Shown here: piece after piece, positions 1-4,903 of the stretch
How the letters are laid out: each line of letters starts with the position of its first letter
Position numbering within the stretch: position 1 is the stretch's first letter
DNA from: Gammaproteobacteria bacterium
Lineage (GTDB): Bacteria > Pseudomonadota > Gammaproteobacteria > UBA9214
DNA: 7,184 nt
Assembly: GCA_003454335.1 (NCBI GenBank)
Contig: DMKK01000174.1
Span: forward strand, 376-7,559
Direction of reading: 5' to 3'
Made by a program: the position numbers and the translations under genes
Notes under the pieces: model-generated
What the model was told of the DNA's origin: nothing
What the model saw: only the letters and a program-made list of their open reading frames with translations
The model's database searches: none

Positions 1-38
1 GTCTTCCTCCTCGTTTCTTAAAAACAAAGCTCATTCAT

Positions 39-110
39 CCCCCCTGATGCCTCGGCAAGCACGGCTCTTGCAGGAGAAATCAAGAAGGCCTGGCAACCAT
101 CAGAAGGGGG
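39..110. repeat. Imperfect inverted repeat with an inner hairpin
   Basis: CCCCC at 39-43 followed by CTGATG at 44-49 is complementary to CATCAG at 98-103 and GGGGG at 106-110, with an unpaired AA at 104-105. This gives 11 possible base pairs. Inside the long loop a second hairpin forms from GCAAG (55-59) and CTTGC (67-71). It lies downstream of the leftward gene that ends at 172. On the minus strand it is followed after about ten bases by a T-rich stretch (complement of 20-29), so it could help end that transcript, but the large loop and the distance to the T-run make it a poor intrinsic terminator. A structured RNA or mobile-element end is also possible. Confidence 0.4.
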
Positions 111-140
111 CGTCGCACATTAGCAGGAGTTCACAGCCAG

Positions 141-169
141 CTTTGTTGGCACCTTAAACACTTTGTTGG
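141..169. repeat. Short direct repeat, CTTTGTTGG twice
   Basis: CTTTGTTGG occurs at 141-149 and again at 161-169, exactly 20 bases apart, or about two helical turns. It lies just beyond the stop codon of the leftward gene. Such spacing can mark a protein-binding site, but a 9-base repeat can also arise by chance. No function is assigned. Confidence 0.3.
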
Positions 170-171
170 AG

Positions 172-666
172 TCATACTGGTTTTCGCTGCCATAAAATGA
201 TGGCCCATAACATTAGCAATAACTCCAGTAAAAATGACCAATGCAAGATAAAATTCAGCCACCATGGCTCATGAAGTTCTGAAACAGTAAACATTGAGTA
301 CGGTTTATCGACGAATGGTGCAAACCACCAGATATTACCGACGACGCTATCAAGTATTAAGTGCATAAAACCAGCTGCAGAGAAAACCACGCCTAATAGT
401 ACATATGATGTCTTTGATATGTATCTGTACCACACTGAAAAAATCAACAGCAGGCCTAGCCAGACAATAGGGTAGTGGGTCCAATATGTGTGGTGCAGAT
501 GTTTCTCGTCATCAACAAAATAAAAATACAGCCAATCGAAATCAGGGGCTATTGCACCTGTTACTCCTATGAGAATCAATAAATGTAAATTGATTCTTTT
601 ACCAGCCAATTTATTAGCCAGCAATTTTGAGTAAATATATCCTGAAGGAATGTGTCCAATGATCAT
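172..666 (-). CDS. YdjM/DUF457-type inner-membrane protein, predicted metal-dependent hydrolase
   Basis: The protein has 164 residues if translation starts at the ATG at 666-664. The frame is open to an ATG at 726-724, adding 20 residues, but relatives typically begin with the Met-x-x-Gly-His-x-Pro pattern seen at the inner start. Neither start has a convincing Shine-Dalgarno sequence. Conserved polar residues fit the family: GH at 4-5, PDFDW at 41-45, a His-rich stretch HLHH at 56-59, TH at 63-64, and HLILD at 102-106. These could bind a metal at the membrane face. About four hydrophobic segments are visible (near 27-41, 67-83, 88-106 and the C-terminal 20-25 residues). The exact reaction of this family is not established to my knowledge. 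The gene is AT-rich, unlike the NRPS genes, and points away from them, so it is probably not part of that pathway. The family call rests on motif recognition only. Confidence 0.75.
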   Translation of the reverse strand: MIIGHIPSGYIYSKLLANKLAGKRINLHLLILIGVTGAIAPDFDWLYFYFVDDEKHLHHTYWTHYPIVWLGLLLIFSVWYRYISKTSYVLLGVVFSAAGFMHLILDSVVGNIWWFAPFVDKPYSMFTVSELHEPWWLNFILHWSFLLELLLMLWAIILWQRKPV

Positions 667-875
667 TTTTATTCTAATTTGGTAATAGACGGACAAAAAG
701 AGTCCGTACATCCGGACAGCAATCATATACGTAACTCTACGAATTCTTGTAATTTCTTTGCGAGATTTAGGGGGCTCCTCTATTTATCCAGAATGATAAT
801 TTGCATCTAAAACTGTCCCGCTATTTACACCGAAAAATGCGCAGCCAGCGCCGCAACACAAACACATCCTATTGA

Positions 876-913
876 TATTAATAACTATTGTGTCATTCTA
901 CAGCCAAATAGTT
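876..913. promoter_or_regulatory. Candidate operator: palindrome plus inverted repeat
   Basis: TATTAATA at 876-883 is a perfect 8-base palindrome. AACTATT at 883-889 is matched by its reverse complement AATAGTT at 907-913, with 17 bases between. A TATAAA possible -10 follows at 924-929. The position between divergent genes fits a regulator-binding site, but AT-rich DNA makes short repeats common by chance. No known operator consensus is recognised. Confidence 0.25.
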
Positions 914-981
914 GGTAGTGGAATATAAAATTCGTAACCGGTAAGCATCTATTCATGCCAATATGCTGTTAGGACGAAGAA

Positions 982-1047
982 ATGTTTCTGGCGCAGCTTG
1001 GTACAAGTATGACATTAAAAACTGCAAGTACTACTTATGTTCAATAG
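982..1047 (+). CDS. Possible 21-codon leader ORF
   Basis: ATG at 982 opens a 21-codon frame ending with TAG at 1045-1047, preceded by AGGA at 971-974 with 7 bases of spacing, a reasonable ribosome-binding site. The peptide (MFLAQLGTSMTLKTASTTYVQ in two parts: MFLAQLGTSM and TLKTASTTYVQ) matches nothing I know. The inverted repeat AGAAA-TG-TTTCT (978-989) overlaps its start codon and could affect initiation. At this length it may be chance. If real, it would be an upstream leader of the operon. Confidence 0.2.
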   Translation: MFLAQLGTSMTLKTASTTYVQ

Positions 1048-1091
1048 ACGCCCCCGGCTAGTGGTTGGAAAATTTCATAGGGTGCTGCCAT

Positions 1092-1238
1092 ATGAAAATA
1101 CAAATGAATCGTCTTGTCTTATTCATCACATTATTAACACTATCTGCACAGTCTCTGGCGACCACCATGGCTGTTGATAGTAGTGAAGGTTCGAGAACGC
1201 CTACTGCTGCTTTTTCGACTCCAATGGGTCCGTCATGA
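1092..1238 (+). CDS. Small secreted protein with signal peptide, coupled to the ligase gene
   Basis: A 48-residue ORF starts at ATG 1092, with a weak Shine-Dalgarno-like AGGG at 1079-1082. The N-terminus is a classic Sec signal peptide: basic MKIQMNR, hydrophobic core LVLFITLLTL, then SAQSLA with Ser at -3 and Ala at -1 for signal peptidase after residue 23. The remainder would be only about 25 residues, beginning TTMAVDSSEG and rich in Ser, Thr, Ala and Pro, without Cys. Its TGA (1236-1238) overlaps the ATG (1235-1237) of the ligase gene as ATGA, the arrangement of translationally coupled genes. That overlap plus the intact signal peptide argues that it is translated. It could be a small periplasmic or exported peptide, a leader whose translation opens the ligase start, or the remnant of a larger exported protein. 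I do not recognise a family. Confidence 0.55.
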   Translation: MKIQMNRLVLFITLLTLSAQSLATTMAVDSSEGSRTPTAAFSTPMGPS

Positions 1239-3109
1239 GCAAAGGAGTCGACACCACCTTGATGGCCAGCCTTCGTGAGGCACTCTATTTACAAGCAGAA
1301 CTGTTTCCGGGCGCCTGCGCCTTGCAAGCCCCAAATTGCCACCCCCTTACTTATAGCCACCTCTTCAAGCAGGTTGAGTACACAGGCCAGGCCCTCAGAA
1401 CTCTGGGAATAGCTCGAGCAGACCGGGTAGCAGTCGTACTGCCCAACGGTCCTGATATGGCGGCAGCATTTCTCGGAACTGCCGCATATGCCACCTGTGC
1501 TCCCCTGAATCCATCCTATCCCCGTGACCAGTTTGAATTTTACCTGAACGACCTTCAAGCCAGAGCAATCGTCCTGCCCGCTGATGTGGACCTGCCCGCC
1601 CGGGAGGTCGCAGAACGACTCGGATTGACTATCCTGGAGCTTGAGCCAGCGACGAACCAGCTAGCCGGTGCTTTTACGCTGCGAGGGGTTCCAGCTGAAA
1701 TTGAAGAACAAGAAGACTGGGGAAAAGGAGAAGATTGCGCCCTGGTGCTGCATACCTCGGGGACTACATCACGCCCGAAGCAGGTACCACTTTCACACCG
1801 GAATCTCCATTCCTCGGCGCACGCCATCGTCCAAACGCTAGCCCTCACAGGTGATGACTGCTGCCTGAATGTAATGCCTCTATTCCATATACACGGACTG
1901 GTCGGGGTACTTCTGTCATCGATGTTTTCGGGTGGTTCAGTGGTATGCCCGGATGGTTATGACGAGGGCAGTTTTGCACAACTGATGAGTGATTTTTCCC
2001 CAACCTGGTATTCGGCAGTACCGACCATACACCAATCCGTTCTGGCGCTGGCAAACAAGAACCCTCCGCTTGCCCGGAACAATCGGCTGCGCATGATCCG
2101 CTCGTCTTCGTCCTCCCTGTCGCCAGCCGTGATGGTGGCACTGGAAGACAGATTTCGTGTACCGGTGATCGAGTCCTATGGAATGACCGAGGCAGCACAT
2201 CAGATGGCGAGCAACCCACTGCCACCGGCGCAGCGCAAACCCGGTTCCGTGGGCCGGCCGGCCGGCCCGGAAATGGGCGTTATGGATGACGATGGAAAGC
2301 TGCTCTCCCCCGGAGAGACAGGCGAAATTGTAATCCGCGGCGTCAACGTCACCACAGGGTATGCCAATAACCCTGAAGCCAACGCCACATCCTTCACGAA
2401 CAGCTGGTTTCGCACCGGCGACCTCGGTCATTCAGATGATGACGGGTATTTCTACATCACCGGGCGGACCAAGGAGATGATCAACCGCGGCGGTGAAACG
2501 ATTTCACCGCGAGAGATAGACGATGTGCTGATGGAGCATTCAGCAGTCGCACAGGTCGTTACTTTTTCGGTGCCACATCCAAGTCTTGGTGAAGATGTGG
2601 CCGCTGCGGTTGTGCTGCATGCAGCAAATGATGCAAACGAAGAGGAACTGCGAAACTTTGCCTTCGAACGACTCGCACCGGCAAAGGTACCCAGCCGCAT
2701 CATTACGGTGGCGTCAATTCCAAAAGGACCCACGGGAAAATTGAAGCGCATCGGTCTGCATGAACAATTGAAAGCTCAACTGTGCCAGAATTATGTCGAA
2801 CCACGCACGGAGCTGGAGGGGAGCGTCGTCGCCGTTATCGAACACGTCCTGCAGACTAATCCTGTTGGGGTAACAGATAACTTCTTCGCTCTTGGCGGAG
2901 ACTCGATCCAGGCCGTCCGGGTGCTGGCAGCCATGAGCCGCGAATTCCAGGTGGAACTGCCCGCCGTAACATTATTCCTCCACCCTACTGCTGAGGGTCT
3001 CGCTCGCGAGATGACACAAATTCTGGCTGGCGACCTGGAAATACTGGATGAACTGCTGACAGAAATTGAAAACATGCCTGAGCAAAAGATACAGCAACAA
3101 CTGGAGTAA
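1235..3109 (+). CDS. Oxalate-CoA-ligase-like adenylating enzyme fused to a peptidyl carrier domain
   Basis: The protein has 624 residues. Residues 1 to about 515 form an ANL-family adenylating domain: P-loop HTSGTTSRPK at 173-182, SYGMTE at 314-319, RTGD at 393-396, TGRTKEMINRGGE at 409-421, and the catalytic lysine at 502 in GPTGK. The stretches VMPLFHIHGL (213-222), HQMASNPLPP (322-331) and INRGGETISP recall Pcs60/AAE3 oxalate-CoA ligases more than amino-acid adenylation domains. Residues from about 530 to 595 are a carrier domain with DNFFALGGDS, the phosphopantetheine serine being S557. The enzyme should therefore activate a carboxylic acid with ATP and load it on its own carrier. Oxalate is the family-based guess. 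An acidic helix-like tail (600-624) ends the protein. The start overlaps the preceding small gene (ATGA). An alternative ATG at 1262 lies 14 bases after AAAGGAG (1241-1247), so the start is not certain. It should supply the acyl donor for the downstream NRPS. Confidence 0.88.
   Translation: MSKGVDTTLMASLREALYLQAELFPGACALQAPNCHPLTYSHLFKQVEYTGQALRTLGIARADRVAVVLPNGPDMAAAFLGTAAYATCAPLNPSYPRDQFEFYLNDLQARAIVLPADVDLPAREVAERLGLTILELEPATNQLAGAFTLRGVPAEIEEQEDWGKGEDCALVLHTSGTTSRPKQVPLSHRNLHSSAHAIVQTLALTGDDCCLNVMPLFHIHGLVGVLLSSMFSGGSVVCPDGYDEGSFAQLMSDFSPTWYSAVPTIHQSVLALANKNPPLARNNRLRMIRSSSSSLSPAVMVALEDRFRVPVIESYGMTEAAHQMASNPLPPAQRKPGSVGRPAGPEMGVMDDDGKLLSPGETGEIVIRGVNVTTGYANNPEANATSFTNSWFRTGDLGHSDDDGYFYITGRTKEMINRGGETISPREIDDVLMEHSAVAQVVTFSVPHPSLGEDVAAAVVLHAANDANEEELRNFAFERLAPAKVPSRIITVASIPKGPTGKLKRIGLHEQLKAQLCQNYVEPRTELEGSVVAVIEHVLQTNPVGVTDNFFALGGDSIQAVRVLAAMSREFQVELPAVTLFLHPTAEGLAREMTQILAGDLEILDELLTEIENMPEQKIQQQLE
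2825..3106 (+). other. Carrier (PCP) domain and acidic C-terminal tail of the ligase
   Basis: This is the coding stretch for the thiolation domain and tail, residues about 531-624. The sequence GGDS around S557 marks 4'-phosphopantetheine attachment, so the ligase product probably stays protein-bound instead of being released as a CoA ester. After the domain a tail with ILDELLTEIENMPEQ (603-617) follows. It resembles the short acidic helices found after the last carrier domain of many assembly-line proteins, where they can serve as docking elements. The docking role is inference. Confidence 0.7.
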
Positions 3110-3122
3110 TTGAAGGTTCAGT

Positions 3123-3126
3123 GGAG
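3123..3126 (+). promoter_or_regulatory. Ribosome-binding site deciding the start of the ThDP enzyme gene
   Basis: GGAG at 3123-3126 lies 7 bases before ATG 3134, an ideal spacing. The frame is also open from TTG 3110, directly after the ligase stop, but that codon has no suitably spaced site except the GGAG at 3103-3106, only three bases away. The ATG at 3134 is therefore preferred. Confidence 0.65.
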
Positions 3127-3133
3127 ACGTTTG

Positions 3134-4903
3134 ATGGGCAATCACGAGGCTGAAAACCGGGAGAGCGGACTCGCTGAGCGACTCGCAAAACTGTCACCGG
3201 AGAAACGCGAGTTGTTTCGCCAGCAGATGGCGACGAAGCGTCTGAGAGGTTCTGGAGTGGTCGCACAATCATTACGGGAGTGTGGCATCACACACATATA
3301 CGGAGTTGCCGGCCAGCCTACCGAAGTGGTGCTGCCAGCGTGTTCGGCAAACAATATCCGACCGATCGGTGTTTGCCATCAGACCTCGGCAATTTGCATG
3401 GCACTGGCTCACAATTACCAGGCAGGCGGCCTCAAAGCAGTAGCGCTCGTCTCGGCAGGCCCGGCGGTTAGCAATTCGATTACCGGCCTGCTGGTTGCTC
3501 GAGACAATAGCTGGCCAGTGATCGTCCTGGGTGGGCGACGCGCATTTTTCCAGAAGTTTGACGCATTGTCGATCGTCAGCCCGGTGACAAAACATGCGGT
3601 TGCAGTACCCTCAACGGCTAGCCTGCGTGAGTATATACACGAGTCGTACCGAATCGCTGTATCCGGCCGTCCCGGACCTGTGTATCTGGATTTGCATGAG
3701 GATGTGCTGACCCGGCATATCCTCCCCTCGCCGCATGGGCAAGCGATTGCCGATCAAGCTGTTCAGACAGGCACAGCTGTCTCCACTTCCGATATTATGA
3801 GGGTTGCAGATGCACTGTTATCGGCCCGGCGCCCCGCCTTGCTACTCGGCAAGGGTGTACGCTGGACCGTATCCACCGACCAACTTCGTAAACTGATCGA
3901 GACCCTGGGATTACCGGTCATCACGTCTCCTATGGGCCGCGGATTCATTGCCGATGATCACCCGCTGTGTTTCAACCAGGCCCGGGCAGTACTGCAGTCA
4001 CAAGCCGACGTCGTTCTGGTGCTTGGTGCAAGGCTGAACTGGATGTTTCGCAATGGCGCCGAACTGTCTCGAAACGCCGCGATTTTCCGTGTCGACATTC
4101 ATCTTGATGATGACACCACCGCTGTACCCACTGAGTTTATCCAGGCAGACGCTGCCGAATTTATCGACCGATTGTTGCAACAGCTTGGCTCTCGCCACGA
4201 GGAGGTTTCAGAACCTACACGCAGAAAATGCATCCGCACCTGGCGCAACACGCTACGCATGGCTGCCGCAACGACACAGCGACTGCTCAAACGGCGCATG
4301 CAAAGCCAGACACTGCCAATGTCACCGTATAGAATGATGAAAGAGATTCGGGATGCCCTGCCTGACGACGTGATTTGCATCACCGAAGGCAATATATCCA
4401 TGCGGGCGGCACAAGCAGTGATTCCTGCCCTGCGCCCCGCATCCCGGATGGATGCCGGAACCAATGCCTGTATGGGTGTTGGCATTCCATTTGCCATAGG
4501 AGCAAAGTTGGCACGCCCGGACCGTCCTGTAGTGGTGATTACCGGGGATTACGGGTTCAGTTTAAGCGCGATGGAACTGGAAGTTTGCATGCGACAGGCC
4601 ATTCCCATCATCGTTGTCGTTGCCAACAACCAGGGAAACAATGGCGCAACAAAACAGCGGGCATTTTTTCCCGAGAAAGACGCGGAACTCGTCACGATGT
4701 TTCAACCGGGTCTGGAGTATGACCGAGTCATGACGATGTTCGGAGGCAAGGGCACAACAGTGAGTGATCCCGACATACTAAAAATAACGCTGCAGGATGC
4801 CATTGCGTCCAGCAGCTCTTGCTGCATCAACGTTCTGATTGATCCGGAAACGCCGCTGCCGAACGCCTGGGGAGAACAGAGCAAAGGCCTGGGACCGCGG
4901 TGA
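3134..4903 (+). CDS. Oxalyl-CoA decarboxylase/2-hydroxyacyl-CoA lyase family ThDP enzyme, with altered active site
   Basis: The protein has 589 residues from ATG 3134. After an NRPS-like N-terminal helix (13-32) the three ThDP-enzyme domains follow. The first is pyrimidine-binding with GVCHQTSA near residue 83 and SGRPGPVYLDL from 177. The second is a central domain with LGARLNW at 297-303. The third is pyrophosphate-binding with DAGTNACMGVG from 440, GDYGFS from 471 and NNQGNNG from 498. These match oxalyl-CoA decarboxylase and 2-hydroxyacyl-CoA lyase better than acetolactate synthase. Family members cleave or form carbon-carbon bonds next to a thioester. Here the usual cofactor-activating Glu is Gln83, and the GDG/GDS motif reads GDY. 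Asp472 and Asn498/499, which hold the metal, are kept. The gene lies 24 bases after the ligase and overlaps the NRPS start (TGATG). The likely substrate is an acyl group on the ligase carrier. An acyl-transfer or carboligation role, or a catalytically poor enzyme, cannot be excluded. Confidence 0.85.
   Translation: MGNHEAENRESGLAERLAKLSPEKRELFRQQMATKRLRGSGVVAQSLRECGITHIYGVAGQPTEVVLPACSANNIRPIGVCHQTSAICMALAHNYQAGGLKAVALVSAGPAVSNSITGLLVARDNSWPVIVLGGRRAFFQKFDALSIVSPVTKHAVAVPSTASLREYIHESYRIAVSGRPGPVYLDLHEDVLTRHILPSPHGQAIADQAVQTGTAVSTSDIMRVADALLSARRPALLLGKGVRWTVSTDQLRKLIETLGLPVITSPMGRGFIADDHPLCFNQARAVLQSQADVVLVLGARLNWMFRNGAELSRNAAIFRVDIHLDDDTTAVPTEFIQADAAEFIDRLLQQLGSRHEEVSEPTRRKCIRTWRNTLRMAAATTQRLLKRRMQSQTLPMSPYRMMKEIRDALPDDVICITEGNISMRAAQAVIPALRPASRMDAGTNACMGVGIPFAIGAKLARPDRPVVVITGDYGFSLSAMELEVCMRQAIPIIVVVANNQGNNGATKQRAFFPEKDAELVTMFQPGLEYDRVMTMFGGKGTTVSDPDILKITLQDAIASSSSCCINVLIDPETPLPNAWGEQSKGLGPR
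3170..3229 (+). other. NRPS-like N-terminal helix on the ThDP enzyme
   Basis: Residues 13-32 read LAERLAKLSPEKRELFRQQM, the pattern RLAxLxPxK followed by hydrophobic and basic residues that usually precedes condensation domains in NRPS proteins. The following gene has the same pattern at its residues 19-39 (4957-5019). ThDP enzymes of the oxalyl-CoA decarboxylase family normally start directly with the pyrimidine-binding domain, here beginning near residue 41. The element may be a docking helix. Confidence 0.55.

Larger units (their letters stand above)
667..1091. other. Intergenic region between divergent genes, no confident gene
   Basis: This AT-rich stretch separates the leftward membrane-protein gene from the rightward NRPS operon and should hold the promoters for both. 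I see no clear sigma-70 promoter. TATAAA at 924-929 is a possible -10 element for rightward transcription but has no good -35 at 17 bases. It contains the palindrome TATTAATA (876-883), an inverted repeat (883-913) and a 21-codon ORF (982-1047). No tRNA, CRISPR array or insertion-sequence end was recognised. Part of the interval (667-726) would be coding if the longer start of the membrane-protein gene is used. Confidence 0.5.

Noticed and set aside
44..79. Hammerhead-ribozyme-like core: CTGATG, a hairpin, then GAAA
   Set aside because: The core should read CTGANGA but here the last base is C, and the helix needed after GAAA does not form beyond two pairs. The match is too weak to call.
986..1003. 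Sigma-54-like promoter around TGGCGCAGCTTGG
   Set aside because: The spacing between the two halves is two bases too short and the second half lacks the conserved GC.
1937..2431. 164-codon open frame on the minus strand inside the ligase gene
   Set aside because: It lies wholly within a clear ligase-coding region on the opposite strand and its protein has no recognisable domain, so it is a shadow frame.
3110..3133. TTG at 3110 as the start of the ThDP enzyme gene
   Set aside because: It lacks a properly spaced ribosome-binding site and uses a rare start, while ATG 3134 has GGAG seven bases upstream.
3134..4903. Naming this gene as acetolactate synthase large subunit
   Set aside because: The SGRPGPVYLDL, LGARLNW and DAGTNACMGVG stretches fit oxalyl-CoA decarboxylase/2-hydroxyacyl-CoA lyase better, and no small regulatory subunit gene is nearby.
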